Assembly: GCF_040958095.1 (NCBI RefSeq)
Contig: NC_091219.1
Coordinates: 22,149,037-22,213,036 of the forward strand
Source of the DNA: Procambarus clarkii
Taxonomy: Eukaryota > Arthropoda > Malacostraca > Decapoda > Cambaridae
DNA: 64,000 nucleotides
Direction: 5' to 3'
Made by a program: the position numbers and the translations under genes. The notes below the pieces were generated by a model that did not search any database, was not told the DNA's origin, and saw nothing but the letters and a program-made list of their open reading frames with translations. Shown piece by piece: positions 37,116-49,575 of this stretch; position 1 is the first letter of the stretch, and each line of letters opens with the position of its first letter.

Positions 37116-38130
37116 TACTTACTCTGACTTGTAGGAGTAATGTTAACCTTGCCCTTTATGTGTATTCTGCATTTACTGGTTAATTTACGAATTTACATTA
37201 TGTATTGGAATGGGGCATTATTATCTGTCACGTGTTAGGCCAATATATGCTACTCTAAATGCCCCGATTCTCAAGGAAAAATATGTTAGACATTTGCCTT
37301 ACTTTTACTCATAGATAATAAGTATTCGGTGTTCTGCAGATCTTGATTTAGTTAGTTCCCGGCTATAAGCATATGTATTAATGTTATTAAGTTGCAGTTA
37401 TAGTATTCAAAGTTATACATGTCCATGTTACGCAGTTGTAAAATATACAAGTTATAGCCGCTTCATTAACAGGGTCTGCAGAAAATATTTTATTGTTCTA
37501 CTAATAAATAAATAGGCCCCCTGCATGCTGTTGGTGTCTTTTTTTCTCCCGGATCAGAAATACGGTTTCAGATGTTAAAAAGAAAAAGATAGAAAACTTG
37601 GATTTTGTCAGTAAGAGAAATAGCAGTGGTGAAAGCAGTGACAGAAAAAATTGTGGACTAGTAAATATAAATACGTACTGAACTTGATAATTATGTGTGA
37701 TTTATGTGGCATTGTCTGCAGTTACAGTATGATATAAATTATTTCACTGTACATACTGTACAGTGTTATAATCATATTTTGCTACCACTAGGTTAAGAAG
37801 ACCAACCTGTGCTCCAAAACGTTTAGTAAAAAATATTTGTACATATATACATTACAAATAATATTTATACTCAAACCAATATCATTGTTTATATATTATG
37901 TGTGTGTTTAAGTATCTATAAACATTAATTGTATAACATGCTATATAAAAAATCGAAAAAAGTTGGTGGTGAATAGCCAAAAAGAAAAAGGTCAAATATA
38001 TAGAACACTGTAATTCATGAAAATCTGGATCAGGCATTGAATGATAAAATCTGGAATTTCTGGGAGCACCTGTATATGTACGAATGTATGTGTATATGTA
38101 TACACCAGTATGCATGCATTGTGAGTATAT
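37116..38130. other. AT-rich unassigned sequence
   Basis: No gene, RNA or known element seen. Long stretches of A and T with unremarkable short open frames. Confidence 0.4.
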
Positions 38131-38136
38131 ATATAT

Positions 38137-38399
38137 ATTTTTTTTTTTGGAGATATATACAAGAGTTGTTACATTCTTGTACAGCCACTAGTACGCGTAG
38201 CGTTTCGGGCAGGTCCCTGGAATATGATCCCCGCCGCGAAGATTCGCTTTTACAACCAAGTACACATTTTACTGTTGAGTTAAACAGAGGCTACAGTTAA
38301 GGATTTGCGCCCAGTAAATCCTTCCCGGTCAGGATACGAACCCATGACAGAGCGCTCGCGGAACGCCAGGCGAGTATCTTACCACTACACCCCGGAGAC
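38137..38399 (-). mobile_element. tRNA-derived SINE, family 1
   Basis: On the minus strand: an A-box region GGTGTAGTGGTAAGA, a B-box GGTTCGTATCC near 38331-38343, a central region with TTTACTGGGCGCAAATCC, then a tail containing GAAACGCTACGCGTACTAG, ending in a poly-A tract (T-run at 38139-38148). It is about 260 bp. A second copy is at 57241-57504. The tail resembles the 3' end of the LINE at 51236-52475 and 56261-57660, its likely partner. Confidence 0.85.
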
Positions 38400-38880
38400 C
38401 TATATATGTTACATATACAGTGACACAGCGACTTACGATTTTCCCTACTTACAACTTTTTTCAAGTTGCAATGTAAATTTCATCGGAAAATGTAACTTGA
38501 CTTCCAACCGTGTCGTCGACTAGCGACCTAGCTTTATTGATACGCGTTGAGTCGATGAGCGCATGTCCCTAGTGGCACGGCTGACCCCCCCACAGTTTAT
38601 CAGACCCGTGCACTTAGTGATGATCATGCATTCATAAAGAATTTCAGTATTTTTGTGCGTTTTTTTGTTTTTTGAACAGAAAAGTAATAATTATTTTTTT
38701 TTACGTTTCATTTTTATATATATTTAAAACACTTCTTATATTAAATATACTTCTACGTTAAAATATTTGTTAATATTTCTTTCCTCAATATTTCTTACGT
38801 TTTACTTCACTGTCGGGAGTAATTGAAATATTAACTCTCCAAATCTCATTTTCTCATCTTTTATTTATGGTCTGATATCT
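38400..38880. other. Unassigned sequence
   Basis: AT-rich with T-runs near 38660-38705; nothing recognised. Confidence 0.4.
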
Positions 38881-39126
38881 TGAGGTTATCTTGAGATGAT
38901 TTCAGGGCTTTTTTAGTGTCCCCGCGGCCCGGTCCTCGACCAGGCCTCCACCCCCAGGAAGCAGCCCGTGACAGCTGACTAATACCCAGGTACCTATTTT
39001 ACTGCTAGGTAACAGGGGCATAGGGTGAAAGAAACTCTGCCCGTTGTTTCTCGCCGGCGCCTGGGATCGACCCCAGGACCACAGGATCACAAGTCCAGCG
39101 TGCTGTCCGCTCGGCCGACTGGCTCC
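38880..39126 (-). mobile_element. tRNA-derived SINE, family 2 (GC-rich)
   Basis: On the minus strand the head reads GGCCGAGCGGACAGCACGC (A-box region) and GGGGTCGATCCC (B-box region), as in a serine/leucine-type tRNA. A GC-rich body with CCGGGCCGCGGGGACACTA follows, then a tail AGATAACCTCAAGATA. Two more copies lie at 46283-46507 and 59450-59714. Confidence 0.85.
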
Positions 39127-39327
39127 CTCTAAGGTTTTATATGCCTAAAGGTGTTTAGCAAGGGCTTCTTACATTTTCAAAGACAGGTTTACACTTATCT
39201 TATAGCATGCTTATATTCGTTTTGGGTGAGGTGATATGACAAATGTTTTTGGGTGAGATGACAGAACACAAATCAATGGGAATCAATTGGATGTGAAAAC
39301 ATAAGAATGAAAGTAACTACAGAAGGC
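39127..39327 (-). mobile_element. PLE 3' region, truncated in the hammerhead-like motif
   Basis: Continues the PLE fragment at 39328-39780. On the minus strand it reaches GTCTTTGAAAATGTAAG near 39163-39182 and is then cut off inside what would be helix II of the hammerhead-like fold seen complete at 54408-54463. Confidence 0.5.
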
Positions 39328-39780
39328 CTATTGGCCCATATTTTCTCTTGCTGCTTCTATGATGGTTCGGGGTCTTGAAGTGGGTAGAATATAATTATGC
39401 GTTAATTGGCTGTTGATTGTTGTTGTTGACTCTTTGATGTGTAGGGCCTCCCTGATGTCGAGTTTCCTGCTATCGCTGTATCTATCGATGATTTCTGTGT
39501 TGCTTGTTAAGATTTCTCTGGTGATGGTCTGGTTGTGACAAGAGATTATATGTTCCTTGATGGAGCCCTGTTGTTTGTGCATTGTTAATCGCATAGAAAG
39601 AGATGTTGTTGTCTTGCTTATATACTGAAATCTTTGGGGCTTACAGTCCCCAAGTGGGCATGTGAAGGCATAGACGATGCTGGTTTTCTTCAAGGCGTTC
39701 TGTTTGGTGACTGGGGAGTTTTTCGTGAGTAGGTTGGCAAACGGTTGGTTCGTTATATAGTGACTTATATACTTATACAC
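39328..39780 (-). pseudogene. Penelope-like element GIY-YIG nuclease fragment
   Basis: A 150-codon frame with IVYAFTCPLGDCKPQRFQYISK, the GIY-YIG core in which YIG has become YIS, followed by RRL-like SMRLTMHKQQGS and a C-terminus ILPTSRPRTIIEAARENMGQ. It is the same family as the larger element at 52528-54219, whose nuclease keeps YIGK. The reverse transcriptase is missing. Loss of the YIG glycine would be expected to damage the fold. Confidence 0.8.
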
Positions 39781-39813
39781 TATATATAATATACTTATAT
39801 ATTATATATATAT

Positions 39814-41952
<2,139 letters not shown>

Positions 41953-41955
<3 letters not shown>

Positions 41956-42160
41956 GTGGCGCCGCGAGGATTGAATGACGACCCGCAGAGCTACGGTGAG
42001 TAACAGTTGTCACTAATACTACTGGGTGGTGTCTATGTAGAGAGAGAGAGACCCCGACGTTGGCGACCGTTGACAGGATATTAAGTACGATCATCTATAC
42101 TTACACTTACAACTAAGGTAAACCCGACATTGGCGATCCTGCCAGGATTTCGGGATTAAG
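41953..42160 (+). other. Primer-binding-site-like repeats
   Basis: GTGGCGCCGCGAGGATTG (from 41957), GTTGGCGACCG (near 42059) and ATTGGCGATCCTGCCAGGAT (near 42130) are three related TGGCG phrases; another lies near 41822. Each starts with TGG, as a tRNA-primed site must. The repetition is unexplained. Confidence 0.3.
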
Positions 42161-42232
42161 TTCTTGTACAACGTTACTCACGCTTTCCGGACGTACCCCG
42201 ACAATATATTATACATTATATATATTTATATA

Positions 42233-42236
<4 letters not shown>

Positions 42237-42298
<62 letters not shown>
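42237..42298. repeat. (TA)n microsatellite
   Basis: Directly abuts the left end of the TIR element at 42299. Confidence 0.9.
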
Positions 42299-43190
<892 letters not shown>

Positions 43191-43397
43191 AATTTCTTTT
43201 TACTTGAGAATGAACCATGGAGGTTTGAAACGTTGTGCAAATTGTATAAATAAATGTAATACATTCTATAGTAATTCACTTTTTTCTTCACCTTGTTAAC
43301 GAAAATGAGTTTTAAAGAACTCCTCTTTCAGCTAAGCCCTGATGTTAGGAAAATAGATAGAGGGATAGAAGCCCTAAATCGGAAGATAGTAATACAG
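43191..43397 (+). mobile_element. PLE terminus: hammerhead-like motif and ORF start
   Basis: TTGAGAA-T-GAACC...GGTTT-GAAAC at 43204-43231 resembles the hammerhead core seen at other PLE ends, though the cleavage-site position reads GTG rather than NUH. About 70 bp later, from 43304, a frame begins MSFKELLFQLSPDVRK, matching the PLE ORF start at 48737. It breaks off at ATGCGGTC, where a TIR-element half is joined. Confidence 0.5.
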
Positions 43398-43585
43398 AAT
43401 ATGCGGTCTAACCTAACCTAAACTAACATAACTAAATCAATAATTTATGTTTTTAATATAATATAATATTTAAAATAAACCAATTGGAAACAATTTATTG
43501 AAAATAAAGAAAATCACTGTGCCTATTAGGCAAATCAGGCCTTGCATAGTAGGCCGAGAAGTGCGTTCTGGCTACTAGGTAAGAC
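43398..43585. mobile_element. Half TIR element with CCTAA repeat
   Basis: Starts in the CCTAACCTAACC core and keeps only the right inverted end (GGCTACTAGGTAAGAC). It belongs to the subfamily at 54729-55150, with TTGAAAATAAAGAAAATCAC before the inverted end. Confidence 0.65.
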
Positions 43586-43627
43586 ATATATATGTGTGTG
43601 TGTGTAAATCACGAAAATTAAACACGT

Positions 43628-43690
43628 GATTAAATATATGGCAATGTCAGACCACGGAGGAAAATTGAAACAGGAATTTCCTTAACTACT
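43628..43690. repeat. Dispersed repeat, inverted copy at 47246-47312
   Basis: The phrase AATGTCAGACCACGGAGGAA and the following AATTGAAACAGGAATTTCCT recur as their complement near 47263-47312. They may be an element end. Confidence 0.45.
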
Positions 43691-43740
43691 TTCGTATATT
43701 AATATTTACTCCTTCTGAAGATGTATTAATATACGAAAGT
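43688..43740. repeat. Perfect 17-bp stem hairpin
   Basis: ACTTTCGTATATTAATA (43688-43704) and its exact complement (43724-43740) enclose a 19-base loop. It sits directly before the first recognisable CR1 sequence. Confidence 0.8.
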
Positions 43741-45673
43741 ACTTAAACACTTACAGAACACCAGAGAGCAGGGAGAGATACCAGAGGGCCAGAAATGAGT
43801 ACATCAGAGTGAGGAGGGAAGCAGAGAGTCAGTTTGAAAATGACATCGCAAGTAAAGCCAAGACCCAACCAAAGCTGCTCCACAGCCATATCAGGAGGAA
43901 AACAGCAGTGAAGGAACAAGTGATGAAGCTGCGGAAAGGGGAGAACAGATACACAGAGAATGACAAGGAGGTGTGTGAAGAACTCAACAAGAGATTCCAG
44001 GAGGTCTTCACAATAGAACAAGGAGAAGCCCCTGCACTAAATGAGGAGGCGGCAAACCAAGCAACCTTGGAGGAATTTGACCTCACCAGTGATGAGGTCA
44101 AAAGGTGTCTGCTGGAGCTGGATGTGACAAAGGCTGTTGGGCCTGACAGAATCTCACCATGGATACTAAAGGAAGGGGCAGAAGCACTAAGTGTGCCACT
44201 CTCTATGGTGTATAACAGGTCACTGGAAACAGGAGACTTACCAGAAAGTTGGAAGACAGCTAACGTGGTCCCAATATACAAAAAGGGGTGACAGGCAAGA
44301 GGCACTGAATTACAGGCCAGTTTCCTTAACTTGTATACCATGCAAGGTGCTGGAGAAGATCGTGAGGAAAAGGCTCGTAGAGCATCTGGCGGGAAATAAC
44401 TTTGTAACACACCACCAACATGGGTTCACAGATGGTAAATCGTGCCTCACAGGTTTAATAAAATTTTATGACCAGGCAACGAAAATTAGGCAGGAAAGAG
44501 AAGGGTGGCCCGACTGCATTTTCCTGGATTGCCAAAAAGCCTTTGACACAGTACCCCATAAAAGGCTGTTAAAAAAGTTGGAGCAACAGGCAGGAGTAAA
44601 AGGGAAGGTGCTCCAGTGGATAAGGGAGTACTTAAGCAACAGGAAACAGCGAGTAACGGTGAGGGGGGAGACATCAGAGTGGCGAGATGTCACCAGCGGA
44701 GTCCCACAGGGCTCAGTACTTGGACCCATCCTGTTTCTAATATATGTGAACGATCTTCCAGACGGTATAGACTCATTCCTCTCGATGTTTGCTGATGATG
44801 CAAAAATTATGAGAAGAATCAACACGGATGAAGATAGACAGAGACTACACGATGACCTGGATAAACTGGAGGAATAGTCTAGAAAATGGCTGCTGAAGTT
44901 CAACTCGGGAAAGTGTAAGGTGATGAAATTAGGCGAAGGGAGCAGGAGGCTGAACACAAGGTATCATCTGGGAGGGGAAATCCTGCAAGAATCAAATAGA
45001 GAGAAGGATCTGGGGGTTGATATCACACCGAACCTGTCCCCAGAGGCCCACATCAAAAGGATATCATCAGCGGCATATACTAGACTGCCCAACATAAGAA
45101 CTGCCTTCAGAAACTTGTGTAAGGAATCTTTCAGAACCCTGTATACCACTTATGTAAGACCAATCCTGGAGTATGCAGCTCCAGCCTGGAGTCCATACCT
45201 AGTTAAACACAAGACAAAGTTAGAGAAGATTCAGCGGTATGCCACCAGGCTCGTCCCGGAACCGAGAGGATTGAGCTACGAGGAAAGGCTAAAGGAGCTG
45301 AACCTCACATCCCTGGAAAACAGAAGAGTAAGGGGAGACATGATAACCACCTACAAAATTCTCAGGGGAATTGACAGGGTGGACAAAGACAAACTCTTCA
45401 GCACGGGTGGGACACGAACAAGGGGACACAGGTGGAAACTTAGTACCCAGATGAGCCACAGAGACGTTAGAAAGAATTTTTTCAGTGTCAGAGTAGTTAA
45501 TAAATGGAATGCACTAGGAAGTGATGTGGTGGAGGCTGACTCCATACACAGTTTCAAATATAGATATGATAGAGCCCAGTAGGCTCAGGAATCTGTATAC
45601 CAGTTGATTGACGGTTGAGAGGCGGGACCAAAGAGCCAGTGCTCAACCCCCGCAAGCACAATTAGGCGAGTAC
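43741..45673 (+). mobile_element. CR1-type LINE, 5'-truncated
   Basis: Contains the reverse transcriptase region and the C-terminus but no endonuclease. The 3' end is the family-type untranslated region GTTGAGAGGCGGGACCAAAG ... CCCCCGCAAGCAC followed by AATTAGGCGAGTAC, with no poly-A tail, as is usual for CR1. The left edge lies at the hairpin ending at 43740. Confidence 0.8.
43797..45582 (+). pseudogene. CR1 reverse transcriptase, two lesions
   Basis: The frame opens with NEYIRVRREAESQFE, then DKSK-type linker ENRYTEN, KAVGPDRISPWILKEGAE, and RT motifs [23 protein letters not shown] (motif A), [20 protein letters not shown] (motif B) and MFADDAKI (motif C, catalytic DD). The C-terminal part ends KYRYDRAQ. 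A one-base insertion in the G-run at 44284-44287 shifts the frame, and TAG at 44875-44877 replaces what is Trp in relatives (LEE-W-SRKW). With these two lesions it cannot make full-length protein, but the rest is well preserved, so the insertion is fairly young. Confidence 0.9.
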
Positions 45674-45690
45674 TTAACTGCTCCAACCGA

Positions 45691-45730
45691 GTTTTCTCGG
45701 TCGGCGGGAAACTGCGCCAACCGAGAAAAC
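45691..45730. repeat. 16-bp stem hairpin
   Basis: GTTTTCTCGGTCGGCG pairs with CGCCAACCGAGAAAAC across an 8-base loop with one mismatch. It lies just after the CR1 3' end. Confidence 0.6.
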
Positions 45731-46282
45731 TTGTTTTGATTTTTCGTAACCAATTCTAAATGTGTAAAATCTTGGAAAAAAATCCCAGAATGCCCTAGGG
45801 CTGCTGGCTGGGTTAGTACTGAATGAGCAACCATGGGTGGCGTACGCGCCTTTGGCTCCTAAACACCTGTCCGACGCGGTGTTGAAAGATAATGATTTGT
45901 CGGTGAAATTCGAACCTTATTGTTTGAAGAACATAAGGGTCATAATATTGGGGAAGCTAGGTGCAATAAGGACCTAACACAAAGGTCTGATGCAAGTGAT
46001 ACAGCACCTATGAGGACGATATAGCGAACGTATCCAGTTGTAGCTCTGTCACCCTTGCAATCCTATGCTATTTATTTAGATGATATTAGATGAATCGTTT
46101 TCTGCGTTCAGTGATGATGCATCTGATACAAATAGCATAGATGTACAGTGTTAGCGGCTTCCTTGGTGGTGTTTTCCATAGATATTTTCAAGAATTCCTG
46201 AATCTCTTCCCAACTGACGGTCACTCTTGAGGTAAGCTGAATCTCTTCCTGTGTGGGACCATACAAAGCGATCTTTTCAAGA
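45731..46282. other. Unassigned sequence
   Basis: No gene or element recognised between the CR1 3' end and the SINE. Confidence 0.35.
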
Positions 46283-46507
46283 CTATCTTGAGATGATTCC
46301 GGGGCTTTAGTGTCCCCGCGGCCCGGTCCTCGACCAGGCCTCCACCCCCAGGAAGCAGCCCGTGACAACTGACTAACACCCAGGTACCTATTTTACTGCT
46401 AGGTAACAGGGGCATAGGGTGAAAGAAACTCTGCCCATTGTTTCGCCGGCGCCCGGGATCACAAGATCACAAGTACAGCGTGCTGTCGGCTCGGCCGACC
46501 GGCTCCC
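46283..46507 (-). mobile_element. tRNA-derived SINE, family 2
   Basis: Same family as 38880-39126. Its B-box region has lost about ten bases (CGCCCGGGATCACAAG instead of the GATCGACCCCAGG region), so internal promoter activity is unlikely. Confidence 0.8.
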
Positions 46508-47245
46508 TTACAAATTGATCTTTTCCTATAATCTTTTCAATATTACCTTATGCTTTACAAGCTTGGTTACATACAACCTACAAGTTCTAAAGCCAAGGGT
46601 GTACGTGAGTGCGTTATTTGCAAGCACACAGAATGAAGAAACGGGAAGCGAAAATTTATCTGTACCTGGTGCACTGAGAGCGAAGTCGCGCTGCGTACCA
46701 TGGGCTACTTCGTTGATTATTACTCACTTCCGAAGTACTGAGTGTGTAATACAGTGTGTTACTGTGTAAATAGTGTGTGAAACTGTACATATTGTAATTT
46801 TAGTGATTTTTTAACAGGTACTATATTATGTTTATGACAATAAACATTTGTTGTGGACACATTACTGACACATGTATCACAGTTCCGTGGAACATTATGA
46901 ACGTTTTACTGTATACATATTGTAAAGGACACAAATATGGATCATATACGGTAAAAAAAAACAAATAAAACCGCATTGGAAATACATAAAACAAATAATT
47001 GAAAATATATTTGTGCCAACACCCGGTGCTTGAATGACCCGCGCGACCGTGTCTGGGCGAGTCACGCACGGGCGACCAGGCCCTGATGACGTCACAGCAC
47101 ATCTTGTCCAGGTCCCTACAGCCAAAGTAAGTAGAATTTGGTACTTATTTTTACATAGACATGTTCAGGGAAGGGAATTTATCATTTTACGAAGAAAAAA
47201 GATTTTTTGGGGAACACTTCATTTCATGCGCACCGGGGGAATTTC
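46508..47245. other. Unassigned sequence
   Basis: No domain recognised. AT-rich with short phrases such as ACTGTGTAAATAGTGTGTG and a GC-richer patch at 47035-47115. Confidence 0.35.
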
Positions 47246-47312
47246 TCAATAAACTCCGCACAGCACGGTGGTTAAGGAAATTCCTGTTTCAATTTTCTTC
47301 CGTGGTCTGACA
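47246..47312. repeat. Inverted copy of the dispersed repeat at 43628-43690
   Basis: GGTTAAGGAAATTCCTGTTT and CTTCCGTGGTCTGAC are the complements of the phrases at 43640-43690. Confidence 0.45.
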
Positions 47313-47330
47313 CTGTCATTCATATTATAT

Positions 47331-47400
<70 letters not shown>
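47331..47400. repeat. (TA)n microsatellite
   Basis: TA tract abutting the left end of the palindrome at 47401. Confidence 0.9.
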
Positions 47401-47405
<5 letters not shown>

Positions 47406-47535
47406 TATATTATTAAATATGACCGAAAAAGTAAGATTAATAATTCTAACACGAATTTTCTCAATCTTTCGTACATTACGCTTCACTGTTGGAGGTAAAT
47501 CAAAAATCATTTCTCCAAAATTCATTTTTATTTCT

Positions 47536-47588
47536 AGTCTGACGCGACACGGGCGCGTTTCGTAAAACTTATTACATTTTCAAAGACT
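47536..47588 (-). ncRNA. Hammerhead-like ribozyme motif (left arm)
   Basis: Mirror copy of the motif at 48075-48127, with the same helices and the same U3-A8 core. The predicted cleavage site is at about 47540/47541 on the minus strand. Confidence 0.5.
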
Positions 47589-48074
47589 TTACAAATACAC
47601 AACTGATTAGAACTTGCGTTTCCCTGATTTTATATCTACATTTGAGTGAGGTGGGAAGGGTGATGTGGCATTACATTTGAGTGAGGTGGGAAGGGTGATG
47701 TGGCATTAACACAAGACAGAACACTAGGGGATATTAATAGGGTATTAAAAGTATCAACACAAGACAGAACAGAAACAATGGGTATTGAATAGAAGTGTTT
47801 GTAGAAAGCCCAGAAAGCAAAGAAAGTTTGTAGTTTGTAAAATGGACCAATAGGCTTTCTACAAACACTTCTATTCAATACCCATTGTTTCTGTTCTGTC
47901 TTGTGTTGATACTTTTAATACCCTATTAATATCCCCTAGTGTTCTGTCTTGTGTTAATGCCACATCACCCTTCCCACCTCACTCAAATGTAATGCCACAT
48001 CACCCTTCCCACCTCACTCAAATGTAGATATAAAATCAGGGAAACGCAAGTTCTAATCAGTTGTGTATTTGTAA

Positions 48075-48127
48075 AGTCTTTGAAAATGTAATAAGTTTTA
48101 CGAAACGCGCCCGTGTCGCGTCAGACT
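48075..48127 (+). ncRNA. Hammerhead-like ribozyme motif (right arm)
   Basis: Helix I AGTCT (48075-48079) with AGACT (48123-48127). The core TTGAAAA (48080-48086) stands in place of CUGANGA. Helix II is GTAA/TTAC, then GAAA (48102-48105). Helix III is ACGCG with CGCGT, ending in GTC (48120-48122), the expected cleavage site. All three helices form; the 3-8 pair is U-A instead of C-G. Confidence 0.5.
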
Positions 48128-48137
48128 AGAAATAAAA

Positions 48138-48296
48138 ATGAATTTTGGAGAAGTGATTTTTGATTTACCTCCAACAGTGAAGCGTAATGTACGAAAGATT
48201 GAGAAAATTCGTGTTAGAATTATTAATCTTACTTTTTCGGTCATATTTAATAATATATGTCTACAGGAAAGACTGCTACCAAAATATACTAATATA

Positions 48297-48297
<1 letters not shown>
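48138..48297 (+). pseudogene. PLE ORF N-terminal stub
   Basis: The frame from ATG at 48138 reads MNFGEVIFDLPPTVKRNVRK ... FNNICLQERLLPKYTN and then dissolves into (TA)n codons. This matches the known position of the PLE ORF start in or after the terminal repeat. It ends before the reverse transcriptase. Confidence 0.55.

Positions 48298-48371
<74 letters not shown>
48298..48371. repeat. (TA)n microsatellite
   Basis: Follows the AATATACTAATA codons of the PLE stub, from which it may have grown. Confidence 0.9.
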
Positions 48372-48375
<4 letters not shown>

Positions 48376-48376
48376 T

Positions 48377-48821
48377 ATTATGTTCTGGTTTAGGGCTTCT
48401 ATCCCTCTATTTTCTTAGCATCAGGGCTTAGTTGAAATAGGAGTTCTCCAAAACTCATTTTCGTACTTTTAAGGTGAAGAAAAGAAGTGATTTACTATAG
48501 TGTATTACACTTATTTATACAATTTGCACAACGTTTCCAACAACGTTTGTTGTTCCTTTCGAACAACCTTGAGGTTCGAAACTTATTACACTTATTTATA
48601 CAATTTGCACAATGTTTCGAACAACGTTTGTTGTTCGTTTTGAACAACCTTGAGGTTCGAAACGTTGTGCAAATTGTATAAATAAGTGTAATACACTCTA
48701 TAGTAAATCACTTCTTTTCTTCACCTTAAAAGTATGAAAATGAGTTTTGGAGAACTCCTATTTCAACTAAGCCCTGATGCTAAGAAAATAGAGGGATAGA
48801 AGCCCTAAACCAGAAAATAAT
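48377..48821. mobile_element. Palindrome of PLE termini, second family
   Basis: Arms of about 160 bp (48377-48540 and 48658-48821) are near-perfect complements. The middle holds two direct copies of a roughly 75-bp phrase (ACTTATTTATACAATTTGCA ... ACCTTGAGGTTCGAAAC). The right arm carries the ORF start MSFGELLFQLSPDAKK from 48737, as at 43304. (TA)n lies on both sides. Confidence 0.75.
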
Positions 48822-48881
48822 AAACACACAATATGCGGTCATATATTCAATGAAACATGTTTGAAAGAAAACCTGCTGCCA

Positions 48882-48883
<2 letters not shown>
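48737..48883 (+). pseudogene. PLE ORF N-terminal stub, second family
   Basis: MSFGELLFQLSPDAKKIE is read, then frame breaks; further pieces (CLKENLLPVY in another frame) follow until the TA tract. It is homologous in position to the stubs at 48138 and 54474. Confidence 0.45.

Positions 48884-48944
<61 letters not shown>
48884..48944. repeat. (TA)n microsatellite
   Basis: Separates the PLE stub from a half TIR element. Confidence 0.9.
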
Positions 48945-48946
<2 letters not shown>

Positions 48947-49172
48947 AAGATAGGTTAGGTTAGGTAGGGTTGGTTAGGTTCGATCATATATCTACGTTAA
49001 TTTTAACTCCAATAAAAAAAAAATTGACCTCATACATAATGATATAGGTAGCTCTATCATTTTATAAGAAAAAAAATAGAGGAAAAATATTAGTTCATGA
49101 AAACTTGGCTTATTAGGCAAATCGGGCCTTGCATAGTAGGCTGAGAAGTGCGTTCTGGCTACTAGGTACGAC
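48945..49172. mobile_element. Half TIR element, copy 2
   Basis: Begins in the AGATAGGTTAGGTTAGG core at the end of (TA)n and ends GGCTACTAGGTACGAC. The left half is absent. Confidence 0.7.
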
Positions 49173-49192
49173 ATATATATAAATATATATAT

Positions 49193-49575
49193 GTCGTACC
49201 TAGTAGCCAGAACGCACTTCTCAGCCTACTATGCAAGGCCCGATTTGCTTAATAAGCCAAGTTTTCATGAATTAATGTTTTTTCGACTACCTAACCTAAC
49301 CTAACTTTTTCGGCTACCTAACCTAAACTATAAAGATAGGTTAGGTTAGGTAGGGTTGGTAAGGTTCGGTCATATATCTTCGTTAATTTTAATTCCAATA
49401 AAAAAAAATTGACCTCATACATAATGAAATGGGTAGCTTTATCATTTCATAAGAAAAAAATTAGAGAAAATCTAAAAAATTGAGAAAATATATTAATTCA
49501 TGAAAACTTGGCTTATTAGGCAAATCGGGCCTTGCATAGTAGCCTGAGAAGCACGTTCTGGCTAGTAGGTACGAC
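49193..49575. mobile_element. TIR element with TTAGG/CCTAA core, copy 3
   Basis: Complete element from GTCGTACCTAG to the end GGTACGAC, with CCTAACCTAACC ... AGATAGGTTAGG in the middle. Only about 20 bp of TA-rich DNA separate it from copy 2. Confidence 0.75.

Larger units (their letters stand above)
47401..48262. mobile_element. Palindrome of PLE termini, 410-bp arms
   Basis: Left arm 47401-47810 and right arm 47853-48262 are reverse complements with no net indel and at least one mismatch, separated by 42 bp. Each arm holds PLE 3' sequence with a doubled phrase of about 35 bp (ACATTTGAGTGAGGTGGGAA...), a complete hammerhead-like fold and the start of a PLE ORF (MNFGExIFDLPPTVKRNVRK). The arms point outwards, so two PLE ends sit tail to tail. 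Both outer edges run into (TA)n. Confidence 0.85.

Noticed and set aside
43715..43740. CTGAAGA-T-GTATTAATATAC-GAAA, which looks like a canonical hammerhead core
   Set aside because: It is better explained by the perfect 17-bp hairpin at 43688-43740. No proper helix III or NUH cleavage site follows GAAAG.
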